A DNA stretch of 55,983 nt from an uncultured cyanobacterium. Lineage in GTDB: Bacteria > Cyanobacteriota > Cyanobacteriia > PCC-6307 > Cyanobiaceae. The notes under the pieces were generated by a model. It was not told the origin of the DNA, searched no databases, and saw nothing but the letters and a program-made list of their open reading frames with translations. This document shows, piece after piece, positions 1 through 8,106 of the stretch; within the stretch, counting starts at the first letter, position 1, and each line of letters starts with the position of its first letter. The stretch covers positions 1 through 55,983 of the forward strand of contig CAIZQU010000128.1 in the NCBI GenBank assembly GCA_903935205.1, written 5' to 3'. The position numbers and the translations under genes were made by a program.

Positions 1-7
1 CGAAAGG

Positions 8-29
8 AAAACACACCCCTGAGGGTGTG
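8..29 (-). terminator. Possible intrinsic terminator reading leftward
   Basis: On the minus strand a 7-bp perfect stem (CACACCC/GGGTGTG) with a 4-nt loop is followed by TTTTCCTTT. This fits a Rho-independent terminator for leftward transcription. No convincing minus-strand gene lies just upstream of it in the window, so it may end a short RNA or simply be a palindrome. Confidence 0.35.
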
Positions 30-389
30 CATCCTTCACTGTGAAACGCTGTGAATCGCTCCCTGGGGGATGGCGCGGGTTCTGTGGAGACCGCTTGAGC
101 ATCGCTGGGGTCAGCCCAGGGCTGATGCTCAGTTCTGGTCTGGGATTGGTTTGAATCTGCCGCGCAGCGGCTTAGTCCAACAAGCCCCTGGAGTGGACAG
201 GCCACCTCCAGCGCTTTGCTGACGCCTCCTTATGCTCTTTGCCTGCCACTCAGGGGCAGTGTTCGCCTCAACTCACGTGCGCACCCACGGCGGCATCGAG
301 CCTCCCATGCCGCTGCTCCAGACCAAGCCACGCCATAATGACGGCTATAGCGACAAGGCCAAGCCCAGGCCGCGCCATCCAGGAGCCCC
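30..389. other. Non-coding leader upstream of the SelO-like gene
   Basis: I see no supportable gene in these 360 bases. An inverted repeat GAGCATC (97-103) / GATGCTC (124-130) encloses a second short palindrome, CAGCCC/GGGCTG, so the transcript could fold. The promoter of the following gene should lie here, but I could not pick out a convincing -35/-10 pair. AGGAG at 381-385 is the likely ribosome-binding site for the GTG at 390. Confidence 0.4.
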
Positions 390-2075
390 GTGTCGAGCAC
401 AGCACCGCTGACCACATTCACGGCGTTTGCGCAGCGGGCTGATTATTCGCTGCTCGATTCCCTCTTGCCCGATCCACAGGCCACCGAGGATGGCCAGGAT
501 CACAGGCCCCGCCAGGTGTTCTCCGGACACTATGTGCCGGTGACACCCACGCCGATTCCTGAGCCGCAGTATGTGGCGCACAGCGAAACCCTGTTTCGCG
601 ATCTTGGCCTGAGCGATGGCCTGGCCCACGACGACAGCTTCCGTCGCTTCTTTTCCGGCGATATCAGCGTGGCCCAGGCGCCGATGCGACCGTTTGGTTG
701 GGCCACCGGCTACGCCCTTTCGATCTATGGCACGGAATACACCCAGCAATGCCCCTTTGGAACCGGCAATGGCTATGGCGATGGCCGGGCCATCTCCGTT
801 TTTGAAGGCCTCTTCCAGGGCCAGCGCTGGGAGATGCAACTGAAAGGTGGCGGTCCCACCCCCTACTGCCGTGGGGCCGACGGCCGCGCCGTGCTCCGCT
901 CCAGCGTGCGTGAATTTCTGGCCCAGGACTTCATGCATGCGCTGGGCATTCCCAGCGCACGCTCCCTGACGCTCTATCTCTCGCACGCCGAAACCGTGCG
1001 CAGGCCCTGGTATTCGCCGAATTCCAGATCCTTCGAGCCCGATATCCTCACGCTCAACCCGGTGGCGATCACCACCCGGGTCGCACCGTCCTTTCTGCGG
1101 GTCGGTCAGCTGGAGCTCTTCGCCCGTCGCGTCCGCCGTCAGGCCCATCCGCAGGCCTTGCACGAGCTGCGGATGATCGTGCTCCATCTGATCGAGCGCA
1201 ACTACCGCCCAGAGATCGATCCCAGCCTGGAATTCACCCAGCAGCTGCTTGCGCTCGCCGCCCTGTTCCGCAGCCGGCTGATCGCCTTGGTGTCCCATTG
1301 GATTCGCGTTGGCTATTGCCAGGGCAATTTCAACAGTGACAACTGCGCCGCCGCTGGCTTCACCCTCGATTACGGGCCCTTTGGCTTCTGTGAACGCTTT
1401 GATCCCCAGTTCCAGCCCTGGATCGGCGGCGGTGAGCATTTCAGCTTCTTCAATCAGCCTGTTGCTGCCGAAGTCAATTACCAGATGTTCTGCTCCTCGA
1501 TCCGGCCGCTGCTCGCAGACGACAGCCAGGCCCTGGCCGGTCTCGAGCAGATTCAGGAGGATTTCGCCGCAGCGATGAACCAGGCCCTCGAAGCGATGTG
1601 GGCCAGCAAGCTCGGCCTGATTCACTACAACGCTGCGCTCGTGACGGAGTTGCTGCAGCTGCTGGTCAGCTCCAACGCTGACATGACGATTTTCTTCCGC
1701 AGGCTCTCCGATCTCCCCGCTGACCTCTCCGCCCTGAAGGACAGCTTCTACACCCCGAGCTCAGAGCTGCTCGATGCGCAATGGACCCGTTGGTTGCAAT
1801 CCTGGCGGGCTCTCCTCACCAGTGGCGCTGATCTTCCTGCCACCTCCGCAGCGATGAAACGGGTCAACCCCACCATCACCTGGCGTGAATGGCTGATCGC
1901 TCCGGCCTATCAACAGGCGGCACAAGGAGACTTCTCATTGATCCAGGAGCTGCAGGCCCTGTTCAGCCATCCCTACGAGGATCAGCCGCCAAATCTCGAT
2001 GCCAGGTACAACCGTCTCAAGCCCCTCGACACCTTCAATGCCGGCGGTATTTCCCACTACAGCTGTTCCTCCTGA
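390..2075 (+). CDS. selO: SelO/YdiU-family protein adenylyltransferase (UPF0061)
   Basis: The protein of 561 residues belongs to the SelO pseudokinase family, which transfers AMP from ATP to Ser/Thr/Tyr of target proteins and is linked to redox homeostasis. The family signature [19 protein letters not shown] starts near residue 150 (Lys152 is the likely nucleotide-binding Lys). The active-site segment NFNSDN holds Asp317/Asn318 and is followed by LDYGPFGF with Asp327. The protein ends SCSS, so Cys559 is third from the end, like the redox-active Cys of E. coli SelO. The usual HGVMNTDN reads QGNFNSDN here, and the partner Cys of the activation segment seems shifted to Cys334. It is longer than E. 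coli SelO (478 aa), with extra sequence towards the C-terminal half. The start is a GTG behind AGGAG. The family call is firm; targets are unknown. Confidence 0.9.
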   Translation: MSSTAPLTTFTAFAQRADYSLLDSLLPDPQATEDGQDHRPRQVFSGHYVPVTPTPIPEPQYVAHSETLFRDLGLSDGLAHDDSFRRFFSGDISVAQAPMRPFGWATGYALSIYGTEYTQQCPFGTGNGYGDGRAISVFEGLFQGQRWEMQLKGGGPTPYCRGADGRAVLRSSVREFLAQDFMHALGIPSARSLTLYLSHAETVRRPWYSPNSRSFEPDILTLNPVAITTRVAPSFLRVGQLELFARRVRRQAHPQALHELRMIVLHLIERNYRPEIDPSLEFTQQLLALAALFRSRLIALVSHWIRVGYCQGNFNSDNCAAAGFTLDYGPFGFCERFDPQFQPWIGGGEHFSFFNQPVAAEVNYQMFCSSIRPLLADDSQALAGLEQIQEDFAAAMNQALEAMWASKLGLIHYNAALVTELLQLLVSSNADMTIFFRRLSDLPADLSALKDSFYTPSSELLDAQWTRWLQSWRALLTSGADLPATSAAMKRVNPTITWREWLIAPAYQQAAQGDFSLIQELQALFSHPYEDQPPNLDARYNRLKPLDTFNAGGISHYSCSS

Positions 2076-2137
2076 CCGATCGTTCCGGCCTCACCCTCTG
2101 CCGGCATGGTGGATGTTGTCCCTGACAGCCGATCCCC

Positions 2138-2995
2138 ATGACCTCGCTGCCGCCACGCTTCGACGCGCCCTGCTCAGTCCATGACGCCGATATTCTGCTG
2201 TTGACCGCCCTTCCTGAGGAGCTCTCCTGGTTTCAGAAGGTCAGCGGTTTTGATTTCGTGCCCCGCCTCTGCCAAGGCACCTCCTACCGGGTCGCGGAGG
2301 TGGTGCGGGCTGATCGCAGCATCAGGATCGTGAGCTTGCGGCAATTGGACAAGGGGCCGACGATGGCCGCGATCACCACCACCAAAGCCATCGGCATCTG
2401 GCAGCCCCGCTTCGTGGTGATGACCGGTTTCTGCGCCGGGGTGCGGGGGGCGGTGGACCTCGGCGATCTGATCGTGGCCACCCAGTTCTTTGAGCACAGC
2501 AGCGGCCAACTTCGTGATGGTCAGCTGATCCCCCTCGAGAACCGGGTCTCGCTGCCGCCCTGGTTCCTGGACTTCCTGATCACCTGCACAGAGTCTTCGC
2601 CGCTGCTGGAGCAGATCCGTTCGGGTTATCAGCAGCCGTTGCCGAATCTCACCACACCCTCGCTTCACTACGGCTCCATGGCCTGCGGTCCCCAGGTGAT
2701 CAAGGATCAGTCTTATATCGCCTCCCTCAAGGTCAGGGATCAGGCCCTGCTGGGTCTCGACATGGAGTCCTATGGCGTGGCTCTCGCCGCCGCCATGTGC
2801 AGCACCCACGCCCGCGCCATCGTGCCGCTCGTGGTCAAGGGGGTCTGCGACTTTGCCGATGCTGAAAAATCGGATCGTTGGCACGACTACTGTGCCTACG
2901 CCAGCGCTGCCTTCGTGGTGGCCTTGCTCGAGCAGGTCTTTCGGCGTGATCACGCCTACCGGCGGCTCAAGGGCTGTTCAGATGCCCCCGATTGA
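2138..2995 (+). CDS. Nucleoside phosphorylase / MTA-SAH nucleosidase-like protein
   Basis: The 285-residue protein has the fold signature of the PNP/UDP phosphorylase superfamily, whose members split the N-glycosidic bond of nucleosides. Visible landmarks are ILLLTALPEEL near residue 20, VVMTGFCAGVRG followed by LGDLIVATQFFEH (the substrate loop region, about 95-120), GLDMESYGVALAA around 205 with the ribose-binding Met-Glu, and VVKGVCDFADAEK near 235 with the base-contacting Asp. This sequence style is typical of stand-alone or effector-associated PNP domains rather than of housekeeping Pfs. It lies 62 bp after the SelO gene and just before a damaged amidohydrolase, possibly one transcript. 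The substrate (MTA, SAH, adenosine or a signalling nucleotide) cannot be read from the sequence. Confidence 0.8.
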   Translation: MTSLPPRFDAPCSVHDADILLLTALPEELSWFQKVSGFDFVPRLCQGTSYRVAEVVRADRSIRIVSLRQLDKGPTMAAITTTKAIGIWQPRFVVMTGFCAGVRGAVDLGDLIVATQFFEHSSGQLRDGQLIPLENRVSLPPWFLDFLITCTESSPLLEQIRSGYQQPLPNLTTPSLHYGSMACGPQVIKDQSYIASLKVRDQALLGLDMESYGVALAAAMCSTHARAIVPLVVKGVCDFADAEKSDRWHDYCAYASAAFVVALLEQVFRRDHAYRRLKGCSDAPD

Positions 2996-3014
2996 TGCTC
3001 TTCGCCCCCAGGCC

Positions 3015-3356
3015 ATGACCACTCCCCACCCTGCAGATTCGGCCGGCTCGCGGCTCGATACGATTATCTCCGGTGGCATCATCGTGACCACGATTCGCAG
3101 CGCCAGGGCTCTCCACCTCGACGCGCGGCTCGGGTCGTTGGAGCCCGGTAAGCGGGCCGATCTTGTGGTGCTGGAGATGGAGGCGATCAATCAGCTGCCG
3201 CTGAGCAGCATCTATTCCGCCCTCGTTGATGCCACCAAGGCCAATGACGTGCGTGATGTCCTGGTTGAAGGGCAACCGCTGCTGCTCAACCGGCGCCTGC
3301 AGACCCTCGACCAGGACGCCATCAACCAGGAGGCCCTGGCCCTGCCGACCCCCTGA
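3015..3356 (+). pseudogene. Amidohydrolase (MTA/SAH- or guanine-deaminase type) with an internal deletion
   Basis: Only the two ends of a TRZ/ATZ-type amidohydrolase are present in one 113-residue frame. Residues 1-25 look like an N-terminus ending LDTIISGGIIVT, the first beta strands before the metal site. The next residues jump to the C-terminal composite domain: IRSARALHLDARLGSLEPGK, then RADLVVLEM and SALVDATKANDVRDVLVEG. Roughly 300 or more residues of the TIM barrel, with every metal-binding His/Asp, are missing. The joint lies near 3086-3092, and the hexamer ACGATT occurs at 3060 and again at 3090, which could have mediated the deletion. The frame stays open, so a non-catalytic peptide could be made. 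It starts 19 bp after the nucleosidase-like gene, which suggests a former purine/MTA salvage pair. Confidence 0.75.
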
Positions 3357-3417
3357 CCCCTGTGGGCGATTGTCCTCTGAGGATCAGCCATCCGCCGCTG
3401 CGCCGCCCGGTGGCGCC

Positions 3418-4503
3418 TCAGGATTTCGGCGCCAGGAAGCGAATCGGGGCCGTTGGTTTGAGCTGGCCGGTGATGTTGCCCTGCAGGCCATCATTGCCCT
3501 CGATGCCGATGGCGCGGATGCCGCTGCCCGGGCGGAAATCGATCTGGCTCAGGTTCACCCAGACCATCTGCGGCGTCAGCGCCGAATCGAAGTAGTAGAC
3601 GCGATTGCCCTGATCGAGCAGCGTGCGCCACCAGGTGGGCGAGATGTTGGGATGCTCCGGATCGGGCGTTCCCCAGGGCACCGAGATATTGCGCATCACG
3701 CTCATCACACCCGCCAGGGCCTGGCGGGTGTCGCTGGTGGGGGGCAGCTGCTGCACGTAATAGGAGCCGCGCACAAAGCGATCGACCGACTGGATCGAAC
3801 CCGGCAGTTCCTGGTGGCGGTTCTTGCTGCTCCAGAAGGCGTTGAGCTTGATCTGCTCGCTATAGATCGGACTGTTGGTCATCACCTGGTACTGGCGGCC
3901 GTGGTGGATGACGGGTTTGCCCTTCAGGTATTCGATCACCGCCGAATCGCCGCTGGCATCGGAGACGGCCATGTGCACCGTCGCCTTGGCTTTGCCACCG
4001 GGCCCGAATGGCACCGGCACGATCTGGATGCGATCCGCCGCCACCGCCTTGACCAGCTCCGCCACCGTGGCGTATTCGCTCAGCAGGTGCAGGGTCCAGG
4101 CGGCGAAGGAGAGTCGCGGCCGGCTGGTGTCGGCCTGGCTCAGGCCGAAATCGTTCTCAGCCAGATAAAGCAGGTTCGCCGCCAGCCCCTTCTCGTTCAT
4201 GCCATCGAACACCGCATCCACCGGCCCACCCGGGGCGGTGCTGCCGCTCACCACCACCGATCCATAACGGCTGGTCCAGCGCAGCCCATTCACGCCGCCG
4301 GCCCCATCGAGCCGCTCGCCGCGGGGGATGACATGGAAGTGGGAATTGAAACCGTAGGGCCAGTCCATCGAACGGCCGGTGATCACCTGCTGGCCAGGTC
4401 CGGTCCAGGTGACACGCGAACAGGCCAGGGCGGCCGTGCCGCAGGCGGCCAGGCCCAGGGCGGCGGCGGCGGCCAGGGCCTGGTGGCGGAAGCGCAGGAG
4501 CAT
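3418..4503 (-). CDS. Exported linear-amide C-N hydrolase (choloylglycine hydrolase / penicillin V acylase family, Ntn fold)
   Basis: This 361-residue protein starts with a clear signal peptide (MLLRFRHQ, then an Ala/Leu-rich core) ending ALA just before Cys28. Cleavage there would expose the N-terminal nucleophile of the C59/Ntn family, continuing CSRVTWTGPG and then GRSMDWPYG, whose Asp and Arg fit the oxyanion and substrate pocket. FDGMNEKGLAANLLYL is the usual second block. The family hydrolyses amide bonds in bile salts, penicillin V or acyl-homoserine lactones; in a cyanobacterium, lactone or lipid-amide turnover is plausible but unproven. A longer frame to 4599 exists, but its added N-terminus would spoil the signal peptide. 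It probably acts in the periplasm. Confidence 0.85.
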   Translation of the reverse strand: MLLRFRHQALAAAAALGLAACGTAALACSRVTWTGPGQQVITGRSMDWPYGFNSHFHVIPRGERLDGAGGVNGLRWTSRYGSVVVSGSTAPGGPVDAVFDGMNEKGLAANLLYLAENDFGLSQADTSRPRLSFAAWTLHLLSEYATVAELVKAVAADRIQIVPVPFGPGGKAKATVHMAVSDASGDSAVIEYLKGKPVIHHGRQYQVMTNSPIYSEQIKLNAFWSSKNRHQELPGSIQSVDRFVRGSYYVQQLPPTSDTRQALAGVMSVMRNISVPWGTPDPEHPNISPTWWRTLLDQGNRVYYFDSALTPQMVWVNLSQIDFRPGSGIRAIGIEGNDGLQGNITGQLKPTAPIRFLAPKS

Positions 4504-4608
4504 CGGGGGCAGGATTCTGCTCCGATTGTGTGCAGCATCCGCTGTATTGACAGCAGGGCGTCGCGGCGCGCCTTCGCACCTCTCGGCGCCGCGCTCCATC
4601 GCTCGCCC

Positions 4609-7239
4609 CTACCCAGGCCCGCCTTCCGGCCCGGCCCCTCGGTGCTGGGCCCGCGGCAACCCCATCGCTATCAACCTCCTGGCCAGGGAGCTGAGCAGGC
4701 TGCGATCGAAGCGGCGGGAGCGTTTCAGCAGTTCCTCGAACGCCTCGCTCGGCAGCACAAACAGCGTGGCACCCTCGGCCCCCGCCCAGACCGTGGTGTT
4801 TCGGGGTTGGTCGATGATCACCCCGATCTCCCCCACCGTCTCCCCGGGACCGAGCACCACCTCACCGCCAACGATGTTGCGCAGCTGCACCTCCCCCTGC
4901 AGCACCATGGCGATGAACTCGCTGGCTGAGCCCTGCTCCATCGCCACCTCCCCCGGTTGCAGCACCTGCAGTCGCCCCTGACGGCTCACCCAGATGATGC
5001 CCTCCGGCAGCATGTCGGCGAACAGGCTGGCGGTGGCGATCGCCGCCAGCTCTCCGGTCACGACGGGTCGGGGGCCCTGGCGCAGGCTCTGCAGAAACGG
5101 GGAATCCGGCAGGCCGCTGCGGGGATCCTGGCGATACCGCGCCGCCTGCGCCCCATCCCGTTCATCGGCCACCATCAGCACCCAGCCTGCGGTGTCCGGA
5201 TCCGGATCCCGCCAGAGCAGATCCAGGGCCCCGCTCAGCGATCCGCCGGCCGGCACCGTGGCGGGCAGGGCCTCCATCCCCGCCGCCTCCAGCCGTCGAG
5301 CCAGCTCGCGACGTAGACCATCGCAGCGTTGCGCCATCGCCAGGGCCAGGGGCCGCAGCACCCCATCCTCCGCGGCCAGCTCCTGAAGACGGCTCCGCAG
5401 GCCCTCCTCCTGCATCCACTCCCCCCGCAACCGCTCCAGCCGTTGGCGTTCCAGGCTTCCCTCCGGCCCAAAGCCCTCCAGCAGCGTCCGCCACTGGGTT
5501 GGATTGAGGCCGCTCTCCCGCTCCAGGCGTGCCAGCCGTTCCTCCAGGGCTGGCGTCAGCCGATTGCGATCCAGCACCTCCACCTCCGCCTGGCGCAACA
5601 CCTCGGCGATCGCTTCGTGGGCTGCTTCGCGCCGCAGTTCGTCGCGCTGGCGTTCCAGTCCGTTGCGCTCCAGCATCTCGGGATGTTCCTGGGCCAGCAG
5701 GCGCACCACGGCGTGGTGATCCGCCTCCTCCAGCTTCAGGGTGTCGCGCAGTTCCGCCAGTTCCAGCAGGGCCCGGGCCCGCTCCAGCCGGTCGCTCTGG
5801 AGCATCTCCGCCATCACGTCGCGGTAGATCCAGCGGCTCTGTTGGCGGCCCAGGGCCGGCATCGCCTTGACCAGGGTGAACACCTCCTGGGGCGAGAGGG
5901 CCTCCAGGGTGCGGCCATCGAGGGCCGCCTCCAGACCCGGCAGACCCCGCAGTTGGCGCCGCAGGCTCTCACTGGCGCTCTCGCGCCGATAGGTGGCCTG
6001 GTCCCGCCCCCAGCTGCGGAACAGGGCGATGGTGGACGCCATCAGCACCACGGACCGCAGCAGCTGCCCGCCCTGGGGCCCCAGGCTGCCCTGCAACGGA
6101 TCGACGAACCAGAAGAAGCTGTTGACCGCCGTGAACGATGCGATCAGCCGGCTGTGTTGGATCGCCCGCTCCCGCGCCTCCCCTACCCCCTGACGCTCGT
6201 AGCCCTTGCGCAGCCACCTCTCCAGGCCCTGGAGCAGGCCAGCGGAGAGGGCTGCCGCGGCACTGATCAGCAGGGGCACCAGCAGCAGGCGGGGGATGGC
6301 CAGAGCGGGCCAGAGGGGCTGCCAGATCCGTTCGGGCAGGCCCCGATCAAAGGCCCAGAGACCGGAGCGCAGATAGCCCAGGCCTGCGACGCCGGGATCG
6401 AGGCCATCACCCACCTGCTCCATCAGCAGGAAGAAGGCCACGATCAGGCCCGGATAGGAATACCAGATCCAGCCCAGGCTGCGCTTGCCCAGCAGGGTCT
6501 GCCAGAACGAGCGCTCCGCATCGATGTCGATGCAGGGGGTCTGGCAGGCCACGCAGGCGCTCTGCTCCCGCCCGTCGGCGCTGACCGTGCGGCACATCGA
6601 CTGGGTGATGCGCGAACTGGTGCCCACATGGGCCGGGCTTCCCAGGGGGCCCCGCGGACCGGTGAGCACCAACTGCACCGGACCCATCGGGCAGATGTAC
6701 TGGCACCAGGCCTTGCCACCCCAGGCCCAGCCCACCAACAGAGATCCCGCCAGCGTGGACAGCAGCAGGATCGCCAGGCCCAGGGGGCTGCCGTTCACCA
6801 CCAGCAGCCTCAGGCAGAGTCCGGCGATCAGCAGGCTCCACTGCAGGGCCAGATGGTGGCGACCCAGCCAGGAGTCGGCCTCGACCATCACCACCTCCGG
6901 CCGCCCCTTGCGACCCGGACGGGTGCGCTGGCGACCCAGGGCGCGGGCCAGCTGGGAGACGAAGGCCAGGGGGCAGAGGCGGCGCCAGAGCTGATGGCTC
7001 ACCGCCGCGATCAGCAGCAGACCCACGGGCACCACCGTGCCCCAGAACAGACGATTGCCCGGTTGGCCGTGAAGCTGGCAGGACGCGGTGACGCTGTCCT
7101 GGCAGAGGGGCAGCCACGGCTCCGGCAGGGTGAGCGTGGGCAGCAGCAGCGACAGGATCAGCAGCAGCCAGCCGCTCAGAAGCACCCAGCGGACGAGCCG
7201 CATCTGCCCCTCGGGCAGGGATTGGGGCAACGGCATCAT
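4609..7239 (-). CDS. Multi-pass membrane polyferredoxin (NapH/FixG-like) with C-terminal cyclic-nucleotide-binding domain
   Basis: A protein of about 876 residues in three parts. The N-terminal third has several hydrophobic helices and two cysteine clusters: WCQYICPMGP, the CxxxCP signature of NapH/FixG-like polyferredoxins, and SACVACQTPCIDID, a CxxCxxxC cluster that could hold an Fe-S centre. More membrane helices follow. The middle (about 430-680) is rich in Arg, Glu and Leu and probably alpha-helical or coiled coil. The last 130 residues form a cNMP-binding-like beta roll with VGEIGVIIDQPRNTTV, close to the phosphate-binding cassette and keeping its Arg. The architecture suggests electron transfer across or along the membrane controlled by cAMP/cGMP. 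The ATG pair at 7239/7236 is the likely start; an in-frame extension to 7356 has no signal and poor codon character. Its redox partner is unknown. Confidence 0.8.
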   Translation of the reverse strand: MMPLPQSLPEGQMRLVRWVLLSGWLLLILSLLLPTLTLPEPWLPLCQDSVTASCQLHGQPGNRLFWGTVVPVGLLLIAAVSHQLWRRLCPLAFVSQLARALGRQRTRPGRKGRPEVVMVEADSWLGRHHLALQWSLLIAGLCLRLLVVNGSPLGLAILLLSTLAGSLLVGWAWGGKAWCQYICPMGPVQLVLTGPRGPLGSPAHVGTSSRITQSMCRTVSADGREQSACVACQTPCIDIDAERSFWQTLLGKRSLGWIWYSYPGLIVAFFLLMEQVGDGLDPGVAGLGYLRSGLWAFDRGLPERIWQPLWPALAIPRLLLVPLLISAAAALSAGLLQGLERWLRKGYERQGVGEARERAIQHSRLIASFTAVNSFFWFVDPLQGSLGPQGGQLLRSVVLMASTIALFRSWGRDQATYRRESASESLRRQLRGLPGLEAALDGRTLEALSPQEVFTLVKAMPALGRQQSRWIYRDVMAEMLQSDRLERARALLELAELRDTLKLEEADHHAVVRLLAQEHPEMLERNGLERQRDELRREAAHEAIAEVLRQAEVEVLDRNRLTPALEERLARLERESGLNPTQWRTLLEGFGPEGSLERQRLERLRGEWMQEEGLRSRLQELAAEDGVLRPLALAMAQRCDGLRRELARRLEAAGMEALPATVPAGGSLSGALDLLWRDPDPDTAGWVLMVADERDGAQAARYRQDPRSGLPDSPFLQSLRQGPRPVVTGELAAIATASLFADMLPEGIIWVSRQGRLQVLQPGEVAMEQGSASEFIAMVLQGEVQLRNIVGGEVVLGPGETVGEIGVIIDQPRNTTVWAGAEGATLFVLPSEAFEELLKRSRRFDRSLLSSLARRLIAMGLPRAQHRGAGPEGGPG

Positions 7240-7524
7240 CACTATGGCTTGACCTGTAGGGCTAATGTATAAGGGGTGGGAACGCGCTGGTGCTGATGCT
7301 CCAGCAACTTTCTGGCGTGGCGGCAGAAGTGAAAAGGATGGCCATGAACGCTGCATCGGCAGCCTGATCCCCGCTCGCCATGCTCCGGCCGCCCGGCCCG
7401 GCCGGGGGCTTTGGCGGTGGCTCGCCGCCGCCTTCTCTGCCGCGCCGGAGCGATCGCGGCAGCCCCTGAATCAGCAAAGGGTGCCTGCATCCAGAGCCAT
7501 GGACCCAGCCCCTGCTCCGACGCC

Positions 7525-8073
7525 ATGGCTCCCCGGTTCCCCGTACCGCCCTCCCTCCCTCCGCTCCGCCTGGCGGCGGCCTTGGGGGCGGCCCTGCTCT
7601 CCGCCATCACCACCGCCCACCCGGTCTGGGCCCAGACCGGGCCGGAGGCCGCCGAGTCCCTGACCTATCCCCAGGAGCTGCAGAACATCCTGCGCACGGC
7701 GGTGACGGCCTACCCGATCAGTCAGCTGAATGAAGCCAGGGTCAGCACTCGGGGCATGAACGTGTTTCACCAGGTGATCGAGCGGCGGCTGGCGGCGGTG
7801 CCGATCGAGTCGCTGGTGAACGTTCAGATCTCCTTGCAGTTCACCCTGCCGGACAGCTCTCAGGAGAAGGGGCAGGCGCAGGCGCAGGAGCAGGAGTCGC
7901 TGCTCGTGCCCGCGGACGCGAGCTTCATGATCATGTTCAATTTCGAGGCGATCAACGCCTGGATCACCGACGTCTGCCGCGATGCCCTGCCGCGGATCAG
8001 TGCCGCCGACCGATCCCGGTCCAGGCCGATGTGCGACCAGGCGGCCAAGTTCGCGGCACCCGCCAACCCCTGA
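7525..8073 (+). CDS. Exported protein of unknown function
   Basis: The 182-residue product starts with a signal peptide (hydrophobic core LAAALGAALLSAITTA, likely cleavage at VWAQ-TG), so it should enter the periplasm. The mature part is soluble, with a helical stretch (LTYPQELQNILRTAVTAYPI) and a Gln/Glu run QEKGQAQAQEQE near residue 115. Two Cys near the C-terminus (VCRDALP and MCDQAA) might form a disulfide. I do not recognise a family. It is divergent from the polyferredoxin gene, with a 285-bp shared upstream region, and ends 33 bp before convergent mnmE. The ATG at 7525 is preferred to the earlier in-frame ATG at 7411 because it puts the signal peptide at the N-terminus. Confidence 0.7.
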   Translation: MAPRFPVPPSLPPLRLAAALGAALLSAITTAHPVWAQTGPEAAESLTYPQELQNILRTAVTAYPISQLNEARVSTRGMNVFHQVIERRLAAVPIESLVNVQISLQFTLPDSSQEKGQAQAQEQESLLVPADASFMIMFNFEAINAWITDVCRDALPRISAADRSRSRPMCDQAAKFAAPANP

Positions 8074-8106
8074 TCGCCGGCGGCTACGCAGCTCGGCGGC
8101 GCCGTC

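Noticed and set aside
7249..7273. TTGACC...TATAAG promoter upstream of the exported-protein gene
   Set aside because: The boxes are only 13 bases apart, too short for a normal sigma-70-type promoter.
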